From contig NC_045130.1 in NCBI RefSeq assembly GCF_007655135.1, forward strand, positions 32,360,605 through 32,424,604: a stretch of DNA of 64,000 nucleotides, written 5' to 3'. This DNA is from Punica granatum. Lineage: Eukaryota; Streptophyta; Magnoliopsida; Myrtales; Lythraceae. This document shows, one piece after another, positions 1-11,900 of the stretch (positions are counted from its first letter, which is position 1; each line of letters starts with the position of its first letter). The notes under the pieces were generated by a model. It worked only from the letters and a program-made list of their open reading frames with translations. It searched no databases and had not been told where the DNA came from. A program made the translations under genes and the position numbers.

Positions 1-1365
1 GACAGTCATGAAAAAAGGTCACTAAACCAAGGAAAAACCAACACAAATCTCCAGAAGCTATTCAATACTAATCCATCAACAAAGACAATCATGAAAAGAT
101 GACAAAACCAAGCCATCAACTACTCCCATAAATTGTACGACAGAAAGTTACATAAAATAGCATGAACCAAACCATCCACTCGTCCCATAAACTACACCAA
201 GAACTTACACAAAAAAGCCTAAATCAAATCATCCACTTGTCCTATAAACAACACTAAAAAGTTACACAAAATAACCTCACACAAACTGAAGCTAATTCTG
301 CATTTTTTTTTGTTTTCACAGGTCATCCTTAGCAGAGGTTGACTCCAGTGCCTTTGTTCGTGCTCTGGTCATGGGTCTTCTAGGTTGATGGACTTGTTGG
401 TCTCTTCCTGTAATGACTTGGCCATTATACCAGCCAACATAACTAGTCCTGAATGGTTGCCCAGGCACCTGATACACATTTTTGTACACCATCATTACAG
501 GTAAAAGACAATCGATCATGATTTTCTTTTTAAACAATGCTTACATTGACATATGTCATTCCACTCTCTCCATGCAGTACTCCAACCCCTTTTTGAGCTA
601 GGTTAAGTTCTTTAAATATTTCCTGCTCAATAGTAGGTTGTTTTCCCCTTCGAACATATAAAATAACTTGTAAAACCAGTAAAATTAAAAGAGAAAGGAG
701 TATAAGTTGGGAGGTGTTGCCCTTGCTTGTATCCTTGGTGGTCTCCAACCTTCAACAGAACCATGTATGATATAGTTGTTGGGCTTCGATCCTAATGGGG
801 GCTGAGATGATGATGATGGTTGCCCAATTAGTGGTTGCACAACAGGCTCCACCATCAGATCCTCTTGCACAGATGGTTGTGAAGATTGAAGGTTAGTATT
901 CATGGACTCTACTGTCATCACCTCAGGCTAACAAGGCTGAGATGGTGAGGAATCCATCGGTGTTGATGGTATCTTAGATGGTGATGATAGTTGCCCAGTA
1001 TATGGTATCTCAGCACGCTTATTTATGGCCTCTTGTACAACAAGCTCATCCATGGCCTTTCTCATTCTTTTCCTAGCTTGTTCATGACATGGTAGTAAGC
1101 ATGACAAAATCATTCCATTAAATTACAAAATTTATAATATCAAAGTTTACCTGGCCAGTTAATGATGATGCTATTTGCTTTCCCTTGTCTTCTTTGTCAT
1201 GTGGGTCCTTATTCCTAGCCTTCTTTTGTCTACCAGGAAGCTTCTTAACAATATGAGGAAATACAGTATCAGATTGAACCTAATCCATTGATTTTTGCCA
1301 TTCAATGTTTCAATAAGATGCTGGTATGCCTTTAAGTACATCTATTTCTTCAAAAACCCATTGAT
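1..1365 (-). mobile_element. MULE remnant A (C-terminal transposase region)
   Basis: This stretch matches 30,340-31,690 of the complete MULE further right, in the same order and orientation, with scattered substitutions. It enters from beyond the left window edge. The match stops near 1,365, where the Athila-type element begins. On the reverse strand it holds the C-terminal tail of the transposase gene and the start of the SWIM region. It is a fragment with no termini in view. Confidence 0.8.
316..1365 (-). pseudogene. MULE transposase C-terminal region, broken
   Basis: Reverse-strand reading frames at 928-1,113 and 685-921 correspond to the Ser/Gln/Pro-rich C-terminal tail of the transposase at 31,022-31,450. 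The tail starts with a helical segment rich in Lys, Arg and Glu and ends in a low-complexity part. Between the two pieces a Gln codon of the other copy has become TAG, so the frame is interrupted. Further toward 1,365 the frame is lost before the zinc-binding SWIM residues seen in the other copy. No function is expected; it is kept here as the trace of a transposase gene. Confidence 0.65.
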
Positions 1366-2600
1366 AAGGAAGGATTTGTCCATGAAGTGAGTACAATGTA
1401 GACTTGGTTTTATGTTGTTTTCATGGTATTTGATGCTTAGATGACGGTTTCTAGGAAAACTTGTGCGAGAAAAGAGTTGGAGGCAATTTGATGCATGTTC
1501 GGGATGAATTGGAGACCATTGAAGTATCAAGATGGAACTTGCAAGGATACAAGGACTTCTAGTTAGTGGTGCACCACGTGCACAACCGATCCGAGAGGGA
1601 GTTCAAAATCAATCCCCGATTTATTTGCAAATCCTATGATTCCCCTTTAGTTACAATGGGAATTTTTAGGAAATCTTTAAAGATAGGTTCAATATTTGTT
1701 TCCTATTTTTGTGGGAGATATAAAAACCTAAAGGTCATTTAGGTTTAGGGTTTTTTGAGTCTTTCTAGGAGGAGAAACTGGGAAAGGAGGCAGGCGACTG
1801 CGGAGTATTCTTCCAACGATCGTCAGTTTTCATGAATTCCTGCATAGCCATGTGTGGCTAATTCGTTTCGTTTGACTTGAGAACGGAAACCTCACAGTTT
1901 GGTTGTGAGGAGCAGGTTTTAATATTTTGATTTCAACACTTATTCATTCTTGAATATTATCGTTACAAGTATTCTCTTAGGGTCGTGAATAGGATATTTG
2001 TAAGTTAGCTTATCAATGAATACTACGGTGTTTGTAGAAATCGATTTGAAGCAAGACTAATTAGGAAGGAACGGTAGTTGTTGCCCTAATTGGTTAGAGA
2101 ATAATAGGACGAGTCAATTAATTGACGAATCGATTAATCGCTCGGGTTAAGGCATCCTTGTGCTTAAAGCCGTTGCTTAGTTAATTAGGGAATCGGTCGA
2201 TACCTTGTTAACTGGTTGATGAACTTACTAGTTAGACAATGCTTTGACTAGTTAGAATTTAGATGCTAATTGATTCCTTGCGGTCGTGGGAACTCGACTC
2301 TTAGCTGCTGAAATTTACATTCTGATACTTTTATGATCAACCAAACGCTAGGTGGTTTTCGAACTCAAGTCATACGTCTCCCGGTTATTGATTACTCACT
2401 TTCTCTTGCACTTTTAAATTGTTTTTGCTGCAATTTAGTTTCTTGATTATCAAAATTCCCTTTTGTTACATTTGCTAGCTCATTGGTTTAGAGAATTCCT
2501 TAGCCTCCTTTGGGATTTCGACTCGGCTCTTACCCTTTTCTTACTATAAGTTTTGGGGAAACCGATTTTACTTTTGGGGCTTCGACAGGCCTTTCTAAAA
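1366..2600 (+). repeat. Probable 5' LTR of the Athila-type element
   Basis: The block lies between the end of MULE similarity (about 1,365) and the primer-binding site at 2,603. Its length (about 1.2 kb) suits this lineage. A TATA-like box (GATATAAAAACC, near 1,717) could be the LTR promoter. No second LTR exists in the window for comparison, so both boundaries are estimates. Confidence 0.55.
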
Positions 2601-2602
2601 TT

Positions 2603-2620
2603 TGGCGCCGTTGCCGAGGA
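2603..2620 (+). other. Primer-binding site of the Athila-type element
   Basis: TGGCGCCGTTGCCGAGGA is the recurrent primer-binding site motif of plant Athila-like elements, where a tRNA 3' end primes minus-strand DNA synthesis. It lies about 35 bp upstream of the gag start. Confidence 0.8.
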
Positions 2621-2654
2621 AGCAACTTAATTCTCTCAACTGTTGAGCTAATAT

Positions 2655-4220
2655 ATGCGCCGCTCTTCTCGTACAGGTGAACTTATCTTTGATCCAGAGA
2701 TTGAGAAGACCACAAGGACGAATCGGAGAGCCAAAAGGCTAGCTGATAGGCTAGTGGAGCCAACCTCTTCTTCTAGCGACAGTGAGAGTGAAGAAGAACA
2801 AGAACTGACTCCAACCACAATGGCTAGAGAACGAACATGGAGGGAGCTAGTAGCTCCCGACTTAAACCAGTGACCATTGTGTATTACATACCCAAAAACA
2901 GAGGCCGCCTTCAAGCTGAAATCAGGGCTGATACACCTTCTACCTACCTTTCACGGACTTTCAGGAGAGGACCCACACAGGCATCTCAAGGAGTTCCACA
3001 CCGTGTGCTCCACGATAAAACCCCGAGGGGTGACAGAGGAGCAGATTAAGATGAGAGCCTTTCCTTTTTCCTTAGCTGACAAGGCCAAGGATTGGCTCTA
3101 TTACTTATCGCCAGGGTCCATCGCTACATGGAATGATCTGAAGCGACAATTTATTGAGAAATTCTTTCCAGCTTCAAGGCTAGGCACTATCAGAAAGCAA
3201 ATCGGTGTCATTCAACAATTCTGGGGCAAGACGCTATATGAATATTGGGAGCGTTTTAATCAACTCTGCGAGAGCTGCCCCAATCATAGGATCTCAGACC
3301 AGCTTATGCTCCAATATTTCTGTGAGGGTTTGATCCTTATGGATAGAACCTTATTAGAGGCAGCAAGTGAAGGAGCGTTAGAGGATAAAACGTTGCGTGA
3401 AGCTCGAGATATCTTTAGAATGGCAGCTCATTCTCAAAAATTCGGAGGTAGACAAGATTCAGTTCCCAGGAAAGTGAACGAGGTGGGAAGCTCAAACTTA
3501 GAGGGCCGGATATCCGAATTAACAACTCTGATGAAGCAAGTGGTATTGGGCCAAGTACAAAGCACCAAGACATGCGGCATATGCTTCCTCCAAGGCCACG
3601 CTACCGACGCTTGCCCACAGCTACAAGATGAACCCGATCCGCAAACAAATGCCATTAGCGGGTTCTCAAATCAGTAAAGGCGGTACGATCCATACTCCAA
3701 TCATTACAATTTAGGATGGAGAGATCACCCCAATTTGAGATACGGACAGTAGAATCAGCAGCCACCACCATAGGCTTTCAGATATAAGAAACTCGATCCT
3801 CCACATAACTAGGAATCAGACTCTTCGACAATTTTGGAAGACCTCTTCAAGAGCTTAGCAACTAGCACCCTTTCATTCCAAAAAGAAGCAGGGGTGAGAA
3901 TTCAAAATATGGAGAATCAAATGTGTCAACTCGCCACCACCGTAAGCAAACTAGAAGGTGCGAAAGGGAAGCTACCATCCCAAACGGAAATAAACATAAG
4001 AGAGAATGCAAGTGCAATCACGCTAAGGAGTGGGAAGGTGTTGGAAACTGCAGGTCCTTCTCAAAATCGGGTACAAGACAAAATTGATGAGAACGAAACA
4101 AGAAAAGAGAAGTTGACCGACGGGACGAAGGAAGACAACATTAACACTCCCATCCAAAAGATAGTCATTCCTCCACCATTCCCGAGTCGATTCGCGAGAG
4201 CTAAGAAAGAGGAAGCATAA
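2655..4220 (+). pseudogene. gag, Athila-type (capsid and zinc knuckle), broken
   Basis: Gag forms the particle that packages the retrotransposon RNA. The frame starts at ATG 2,655 with a basic then Ser/Glu-rich leader. The retrotransposon gag fold follows (about 2,990-3,430; motifs DWLYYL, FFPASR and LYEYWERF), then a Cys/His cluster (CGICFLQGHATDACP, near 3,570). One frame runs through 4,220 but is cut by stops at 2,871 (TGA), 3,675 (TAA), 3,750, 3,771 and 3,810 (all TAG) and 4,218 (TAA). Several TAGs sit in Gln-rich context and look like former CAG codons. It cannot make a full-length protein. Confidence 0.85.
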
Positions 4221-5433
4221 CAAGAAATTCTTGAGACCTTCCGGAAGGTAGAAGTGAATATTCCTCTACTCGACGCAATCAAGCAAGTGCCCATATATGC
4301 TAAGTTCCTCAAGGAACTATGCACCAACAAGAAGAAGCTGAGCAAGGGCGAAAAAATAAGTGTAGGGGAGAATGCATCGACCATGATCCAAAGGAAATTG
4401 CCACAAAAGTGCAAGGATCCATGTATGTTTACCATTCCATGCACTATAGGTGAGAAAAGAATTGAGAAGGCCATGCTAGATCTAGGTGCATCCATAAATG
4501 TCATGCCTTTATCCGTTTACAGGACTTTGAATTTAGGGCCTTTGAAAGACACTAGAATCATCATTCAGCTTGTTGATAGGTTTAATTCATACCCTGAGGG
4601 AATGATTGAAGATGTGTTAATTAAGGTCAATGAATTCATCTTTCCCGTAGACTTTTATATCATTGACATGGGTGACACTCATAATTCTAACTCGTCACAC
4701 ATTTTGCTTGGAAGGCCATTCATGAAAACGGCCCGAACAAAAATCGATGTGCATAATGGGACACTTTCTTTAGAATTTGATAGAGAAACAATTACATTCA
4801 ACATATTCGATGCTATGAAACATCCGGATACTTAGGAATCTATATCTTGTGTTGATGTAATTGATTCGTTTGTTTGAGATGTGGTAGAACAAATTTTTGT
4901 GTAGGATGAGGTCGATTGGGCAATCCAACAAATCAAGGATGACTATAATGCCCAATGGGAAGAATATGGAAGAGCAAACGATTCAATTTGGCCTTTAAAA
5001 TCACTTATAGATGTGTCGAGAAGGTTTGAAAGTTCAATTTTACTGTTACTGACCTCCACTGATCGGATTCTCCCTTCTATTGTGCAGGCCCCCAAGTTAG
5101 AATTGAAGAGGCTTCCAGAGAACTTGAAGTACGTTTACTTAGGTGAAAATGAGACCTTACCAGTCATCATCTCAAAGGAACTAACAAAGGTGCAAGAAGA
5201 ACAACTGATTCAGGTTTTGAAGGAGAACCAGACAACCATTGGATAGACGCTCGTAGACATTAAAGGCATAAGTCCCTCTGTGTGTATGCACCGAATCTTA
5301 TTGAAGAAAGATGCACAACCGAAGCGAGACCCATAGAGGAAGCTTAATCCAACAATGAAGGAAGTCGTTATGAAGGAAATACTTAAGCTCTTGGATTTAG
5401 GAATTATCTACCCCATATCAGACAGCCAATGGG
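4221..5433 (+). pseudogene. Aspartic protease and start of reverse transcriptase, broken
   Basis: The gag frame continues into the pol region. The protease active-site motif is seen as DLGASINVMP near 4,475, the variant form found in Athila-like elements instead of DTG/DSG, followed by LLGRPFM near 4,705. The linker to the RT continues to the typical entry motif near 5,400 (IYPISDSQW). Stops include TAG at 4,833, 5,244 and 5,334; the last two replace a Trp and a Gln expected from the family. A small deletion just after 5,430 shifts the frame. Confidence 0.8.
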
Positions 5434-8426
5434 AAGTCTGATACATGTGGTTCCTAAGAAAACAGGACTCACCTTGGTGAAAAACGAGCGAAATGAGCTA
5501 GTTTCGGCAAGAGTGCAAAACGGGTGGCGAGTGTGTGCTAGTTTCATGGGGCCTACGGAAGCGTAAAAGGAATAGAAATTCAAAATTTCCTACCCGTAAA
5601 ACTAGATCCCAAGACCTACTAGTAGAATGAGAATAGATAAAGTGTACCTTGAATCTTTTAAACCGTCGATCGAGTGTCCCACGCGTGACGCCTCTACCGG
5701 TATCCACACCGACTTCGTCGACGAGTTTTCGAGATCAGCAGTGCTAGTGGCCAACGCTCGAAAGAAATACCGGTGCAATTCTCACAACTAGTAGATTAAC
5801 CGACCTATTTGAATCAGACTTTCTAATTCAAATATTAATACACATACACACCTTCATACATGGGCATTCAATTTGCATCATATGCATTTCTCTTTATATA
5901 AACTCCCACGACCATTCACCAATTCATACAATTGGGTTGACTATTTGCATGGATGTGCCACATGTTAAAGAACATGGGCTTCCCATGACAAATGGCCATG
6001 AGAAATGACCATGCATATTAGCCATAGATGGCTTACCAAGAGAACCACACGTGTCTCTTGGTTCGAGCCTCAGTGTGTCTCTATTTCGTGTATAAATCAG
6101 GTCCAATTAATTTAGTAAATCGGGTCTAATTAATCGGTAAGTTTAATCTCATTAAATATCCGATTAATTGATTGCACCTTAACTTATCTAATCTCCATTA
6201 GACAGTTTCATAGTTTCAAAATTATCTCGTCGATTTGGTTGTAGTGTGTGATCTTGTAGGTTCCCGATTACGTTGACAATAATATCGAAATCTCTATTTC
6301 AATATTACAAACAGTGAGCGACATCTAGCAATGCATCACTGCTACTCAAGTAAGAGGAAAGTCAATTTCTTGACGAACCTTATGACCTATGTTACCATGC
6401 AGTATAATCCATTTGTCCTCTATATCTCTATTAAGCCCAAGGCATGGTCGTTGTCATCCTTGTATGGCTCAATCTCTCTTTCTTGGTTTACCGGGTAAGT
6501 CTATCGGAACAAATGAGCTCGATATCCCTATATCGACTCATTTGGGTATGCATACACTTATAGACTCTGCCCACCAAGCGGCCGTGAGATATCACTTCCA
6601 TTACATAGGAGGGACAAATCCTATCTTGGTCACTCACATTCCTCTCCATGTTCTGTGGTATACCCAATAACTGTCTTTATAACTAGCCTGTTACAGTGGC
6701 GTTTGACAGTATCAAAGTATACGACATTACATGTAAGAAACCATGGTGACCTCAAATCAAAGGACCACTGCACCATAGTTACTATGAGATCTGCTAATGA
6801 TAGTCACGTAACGACCCATGTAGCAGTCTCATGACGGGTCAGTCTAGTACACATTACTCCTAATATATACCTGCGGTGTGACTCGATATCTCCACATCCA
6901 TGACTTGTGAGACTTGGTCATCAATCTACACCCACACTAGTCTAACCGCATTATCGATGTCCTAATTAACAATAATATTTTGACTAGGGACATTTAGGAA
7001 TAGTGTTCAGTCATTATAGGATCTCACAATCAAGTCAAACTTGATGCCTGTTGAACCTACTATTCTAAAGACGTTATTGTGTAAAATTAATATTCAGCGC
7101 AATCCACACAATAACAGAAAATGTCTCGTATTATAATGAAATATATGTCATATTACATAATTGGTGACAAATTACCTCTAGGGCATACACCAATTCCCAA
7201 CCGTGTGCATCGACTACCGGAAACTTAATGCGGCTACAAGGAAAGATCACTTTCCTTTGCCTTTTATCGATCAGATACTTGAAACACTCGCTGGTAAGTC
7301 ATAATTTTGTTTTCTCGACAGGTATTCAGGATATTACCAAATAGTGGTAGCACCAGAAGACCAAGAGAAAACAACTTTTACCTGCCCGTTCGGTACTTTT
7401 ACTTATCGTCGTATGCCTTTTGGATTGTGTGATGCCCCTGGAACATTTCAACGTTGCATGATGAGTATCTTTTCTGACATATTAGAAAACTGCATAGAAG
7501 TGTTCATGGATGATTTTATAGTCTATGGTGATTCTTTTTATCGTTGTTTGGCTAACCTGTCCAAGGTCTTGCACCGTTGTATTGAGTCGAACCTAGTACT
7601 TAACTATGAGAAATGCCATTTTATGGTGACTCACGGTATAGTTCTAGGTCATGTGATATCTTCTAGAGGCATTGAGATTGATAAATCCAATGTTGATCTA
7701 ATTTTAAATCTGCTATACCCATCTAACGTTCGAGACATTCGAGGTTTTCTTGGCCATGCAGGTTTCTACCGGCGATTTATAAAGGATTTCTCAAAGATAG
7801 CTCAACCATTGTGCTATTTACTTCAGAAGGACACTGATTTTGCATTCGGAGAAAACTGCAAGGAAGCATTCGATAAGCTTAAGGAGCTCCTTACATCAGC
7901 TCCAATCATCCAACCACCCGACTAGGATCTCCCTTTCGAAATCATGACCGATGCAAGCGACTACGCTGTCGAAGCTGTTTTAGGGCAATGAATGGATAAA
8001 CGCAGGCATGTGATCTATTATGCCTCCAAAACCTTGGATGCAGCGCAGCGCAACTACTCGACCACGGAGAAGGAGCTTTTGGCCATTGTATTTGCATTAG
8101 AAAAGTTTCGATCGCATTTGCTGGGATCGAAAGTTGTTGTGTTTACTGATCATGTTGCACTTAAGTTCTTATTGGCCAAGAAAGAGTCTAAACCTCGATT
8201 AATTCATTGGATCCTTTTGCTGCAGGAACTTGATGTAGAGATCAAGGATAGGAAAGGATCTGAGAACTCCGTGGTAGACCACCTGAGCCGACTTGTGCGA
8301 GATGAGGAACCCCTCCCTATCTCCGACTCCTTCCCTGATGAACACCTCTTTCACGTGCAAGGAGAAGAGTCTCGGTATGTCGATTTGGTAAACTTCGTTG
8401 TAACAGGTACATTTCCCCTAGATTAA
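5434..8426 (+). pseudogene. Reverse transcriptase and RNase H, split by a solo LTR
   Basis: The N-terminal part of the RT (5,434-5,535) breaks off inside the conserved RVCIDYRKL motif, and the second half of that motif resumes at 7,203. The catalytic loop FMDDFIVYG is readable near 7,505 and the thumb motif GFYRRFI near 7,765. RNase H follows at 7,992-8,426 ([25 protein letters not shown] and FTDH). A TAG at 7,923 replaces the Trp normally found before the DLPFE motif, and there are at least two frameshifts. The RT/RNase H once copied the element's RNA; this copy is dead. Confidence 0.88.
5536..7202 (-). mobile_element. Solo LTR of another retrotransposon, inside the RT
   Basis: The 1,667-bp insert is flanked by the 5-bp duplication GTGTG (5,531-5,535 and 7,203-7,207). 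Removing the insert and one GTGTG restores the RVCIDYRKL reading of the host RT. Read on the minus strand it starts GGTTGGGAATTGGTGTATGC and ends CTAGCA. A TG start would need one substitution. It has no long ORF, primer-binding site or polypurine tract, so it is best explained as a solo LTR left by recombination between two LTRs. Confidence 0.78.
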
Positions 8427-8497
8427 CTAAGGCAAAACGGAACAAGCTGCGTAGTAACTCTAGATATTACATATGGGACGAACCATATTTATGGAAG

Positions 8498-9442
8498 TTG
8501 TATAGCGATCAAGTCATACGTCGTTGTGTTCCGAATAATGAGATTCATTCCATTTTAGCACATTGTCATTCTTATGCATGTGGTGGGCATTTTGGGCCCA
8601 AGAGAACAGCTAGGAAAATTTTGGATAATGGATTTTATTGGGAAACGTTGTTCCGTGACGCACATGGATTTTGTAAGGGTTGTGAAAGGTGTCAAAGAGT
8701 CCGGAATATATCTCGTAGGAACGAGATGCCTCAAATGCCCATGCTATTCTGTGAAGTTTTTGACGTTTGGGGCATGGACTTCATGGGACCTTTTCCTAGT
8801 TCATTTGGTTTCAACTACATTTTGCTTGCCGTTGATTATGTCTCTAAATCGGTTGACGCAAAAGCTACTCGGTCTAACGATGCTAAAGTTGTTGTAGGAT
8901 TCTTGAAATCTAATATCTTCAGCAGGTTTGGAATTCCACGAGCCATCATAAGTGATCTAGGAACCCACTTTTGCAATCGCTCCGTCAAAGCATTAATAAA
9001 GAAGTATAGAGTCCATCACCGTGTAGCCACCATGTACCATCCTCAGTCCAATGGCCAAGCCAAGGTGTCCAACCTAGAAGTTAAGAGCATTTTGGAGAAG
9101 ACGGTCAATCCATCAAGGAAGGATTGGAGTTTGAGATTGGATGATGCACTTTGGGCCTACAGAACTGCGTATAAGACTCCAATAGGTATGTCACCGTACC
9201 GTTTGATTTTTGGGAAGCTTTGTCATTTACTGGTTGAAATTGAGCACAGAGCCTTTTGGGCGGTCAAACAATGCAATATGGATTTGAGGCGTTCCGATAA
9301 GGAAAGAAAATTCCAGTTGCAAGAATTAGAGGAAATCTGCCTAGAGGCATACGACAATGCGGCCATGTATAAGGAACGCACTAAATTGCTTCATGACAAG
9401 GTACTCCTTCAGAAGGATTTCTCCAATGGCCAAAAGATATAA
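8498..9442 (+). pseudogene. Athila-type integrase, catalytic Glu replaced, 3'-truncated
   Basis: The integrase inserts element DNA into the genome. The 314-codon frame is open and shows the zinc-binding HHCC domain ([13 protein letters not shown] then CKGCERCQR, 8,560-8,700), the catalytic core (WGMDFMGPF, first Asp; IISDLGTHF, second Asp) and the lineage-typical block [20 protein letters not shown]. The third catalytic residue, Glu in the family motif GQAE, is Lys here (codon 9,062-9,064), so the enzyme would be inactive even if expressed. The frame ends at 9,442 within the region after the core (DFSNGQK), next to MULE sequence. Confidence 0.87.
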
Positions 9443-9478
9443 GACTCCATAGTACATAGTACAATTGCTGTTAAAGAA

Positions 9479-10048
9479 ATAGTTTCGAGTGGATCGATTG
9501 AGATGAGAGAAGCTTCTCCAATATTGTCCACTGTGCCTCGAGGCGATAAGGAATGTCATCATGGAGTTAAAGCGGTAATGCTGACTTCATGGAGTGAGAA
9601 GAACCCAGGGAGAAGATTCTTGCAATGGAAAATTTGGAAGGTTTGTAACCATTGGTGATTTCTCCTGACCTCGATTATGCTGGATTTTTGTATAATGTAT
9701 CATGATATGATGATGAGTCTGTGAGTTTGAGTTTGAGTTTGGTAGTTTTGCAGGATGATGATTGCAAATAATGTGAATGGTATGACCATGAGGACATAAA
9801 GCACACAAAGGAGGCTATTAGGTGTTTGATTAAGGAGAATGAAAGTCTTGCAACAGAGCTAAAGCTGATAAAAGAAAAGAATGAGATTTTTCTTGTTAAG
9901 TTATCAACATTTGAGGATAAGATGGAAGCATTGAAATGGAGAAATGACAACATGGAGAAAGAGATCATGGGAATGAGATTGCAACTCGAAGATGCAAAGT
10001 CAAATTGGAACAAAATTTGCTCAATGAAAGCCGTACTTTTTATCATGC
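9479..10048 (+). pseudogene. GRF-type zinc-finger/coiled-coil gene of MULE B, broken
   Basis: This is the counterpart of the two-exon gene at 29,395-30,150. Exon 1 (9,479-9,640) keeps the motif ECHHGVKAVMLTSW and NPGRRF, but its start codon is ATA. The intron keeps its GT and AG ends (9,641-9,753). Exon 2 has a TAA stop shortly after the conserved Cys (about 9,769). A LINE fragment then interrupts the coiled-coil part at 10,049. Three independent defects mark it as a dead copy. Confidence 0.75.
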
Positions 10049-10713
10049 ATTTTTTTTGGCTGAATAATGAATATTATTAATTAAAATTAGCGTCTACATT
10101 AGTACATAAGATCGAATACCCTTGGAAAATACATAGTGAATCAAAATTTGACCTTAAGCCAAGTTGGCCTAAGTCATGAGCTAAGGTGTTATCTGATCTG
10201 GGGATCCAGGAACATTGCCTATCTGAAAAGCAATTAAGAGTAGCAATAATATCGGATATTATGCTCCTAATCTCCAACGGCGAGTAATGTGGGTGCAAAA
10301 TGGCATCTATTAGTAGCAAGGCGTCGCATCAAAGCCATATCTTGGTCATTCCTCTTTCGGCCACAATTGATAAGGCAAGGAGTGTTGCTCGGCCTCTGCT
10401 TGAATTGGCTTGTCTTCATGAGAGATCTAGAACCATGAGATTGTTGGGGGACTGTTCGGATGTTATAGAACTCCTGATAGGCATGAGCTGCTGATGTTCT
10501 AGGATGCATCTGTGTTGATATGCTCCAGTCAGACCCTATGGGTTCTTGTGAAGGTCCGAGTTGCAGAGGTGGAGTGGATGAGCCTCCTTCTTGCTTCTCC
10601 AAGTGGCGTCCTCTTTCATTATGCTCCATGTAGTAGCTTTTGATTCTTTTAATGGTTTGATGGAGGTCTCCTAGTTCCCCTGCATGCAAGACATCATTTC
10701 GTGAGTTCCACAA
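10049..10713 (-). mobile_element. 5'-truncated LINE fragment with RNase H-like region
   Basis: The insert lies in MULE B between two 15-bp direct repeats, TACTTTTTATCATGC (10,034-10,048) and TACTTTTGATCATGC (10,714-10,728), which differ at one base. The complete MULE has this sequence once. On the minus strand the insert ends in a short A-tract (a T-run at 10,050-10,057 on plus). Its minus-strand frames (10,267-10,713, starting WNSRND; and 10,077-10,319, with WIPRSDNTLAHDLGQ) resemble the C-terminal region and RNase H end of plant LINE polyproteins. Target duplication, tail and 5' truncation fit target-primed insertion. Confidence 0.78.
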
Positions 10714-10869
10714 TACTTTTGATCATGCTTATGTGTATGATTGTATTGGTTTGGATTTATGTCGGCATGAAAAGTGGAAAATCATTGTATTTGCTGTGAG
10801 AAAAGCAATGTTCTGCTCTAGTGAAGATTGTATTGGTTTGGTTGTATTACTTTGGTTTGGGTGTATGTT

Positions 10870-11900
10870 CTACTTCCTTATTCCTTGCAACCCTAGAACA
10901 TGTGTGTTCATTGGTAAATCTCTTCATAGCAAATCCTTATCTTTTACGAGTTCAGCTACCATAAATTATCCATGGACATTGCTTTTCTTTGCACAGAACC
11001 TCAATATGCATCTTACAACTCCTCTTCCACCCAACTTAAAACCATTTACAGTGGCATAACTTTTCACAGCTTCTTTGAACTGATCATCGTTGGAAAAAAT
11101 CAGATTCTCACTTAGTGTGATATTGGAAATATCACAATTAGAATTGAATGGTCTGTACTTTTTCCTCCGTTTCCCATGCTACTTTCTTCCCCATTGTGAT
11201 CTACAGGGATCTAAGGTATATCTACATCATTGGATTGCCTTGCTTGTTCCTTGGTCGACCTCCTTCTATGTCTCTTATTCCCTTGCTCAGTTTGCATCTT
11301 AAACGCTTGCCTCTTCTCTCTAACTTGTGTAAGCTCATTATTTTCTCCATCACTAACACCTTCATACCCACTTGTATCAGAGTCATCCCTCTCAGTCTCA
11401 TCCTCATCACCATCCTCTGCTTCCCAGACATCATCAGTATCATCCTCATCGCCATCCTCTACTACTCTTGCTTCGACACCATCATCATCAGTGTCATCCG
11501 TTATACCATCACTCTCAACATCAAAGTCCCCATCACCCTCATCATCACTATCTTCCATCGTCTGCGTCAGTATACACAGTAACTATTTCATAGTTCAATC
11601 CAACCTCAACCATTGACATCACCTCAGGATCAATGTTCATGTCAACCAAACCATCATCTAAACTACTTTCAGGAAATAAATACCGCATTCTTTTAGGTTC
11701 TTTGTAGCCAAAGTCTTTTAGATGTCCATTCATCTCTTGCCACGACATTGTATCAACATCCACAGTTAATATACAACTTGTACCACTAATGTACTCAATT
11801 GGTAGAGTTAGATTCATGTGGCCTCCGTAATATAGTTGTCTACCAAACTTAGTTCCCACCTTACGATAGCAAAACACAAGTTCACTAAACTAAAGACTCA
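10870..11900 (-). pseudogene. MULE transposase N-terminal region of copy B, broken
   Basis: Read from right to left it holds a PB1-like N-terminal domain (11,548-11,877; motif LYYGGHMNLTLP), an Asp/Glu-rich stretch ending in a basic KRHRRRS segment (11,211-11,558), and remains of the MuDR DNA-binding region (about 10,900-11,190). A frameshift separates the PB1-like and acidic parts at the same place as in the complete MULE copy. The catalytic part is deleted. The gene once encoded the transposase that cuts and inserts the element. Confidence 0.72.

Larger units (their letters stand above)
1366..9442 (+). mobile_element. Athila-type Ty3/gypsy retrotransposon, decayed and 3'-truncated
   Basis: Gag, protease, reverse transcriptase (RT), RNase H and integrase follow each other on the plus strand in Ty3/gypsy order. 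The primer-binding site TGGCGCCGTTGCCGAGGA and the integrase region resemble the plant Athila lineage. All coding parts carry stops. The RT region is split by a 1,667-bp insertion (5,536-7,202). The element ends abruptly just after the integrase, where MULE sequence resumes; the usual long 3' region, polypurine tract and 3' LTR are absent. It cannot be a simple insertion, because the MULE sequence on its two sides is not contiguous in the complete MULE. Confidence 0.88.

Noticed and set aside
11230..11616. Plus-strand Ser/Pro/His-rich reading frames (also 33,258-33,873)
   Set aside because: They are the antisense of the Asp/Glu-rich stretch of the MULE transposase, which has a clear domain context on the minus strand.
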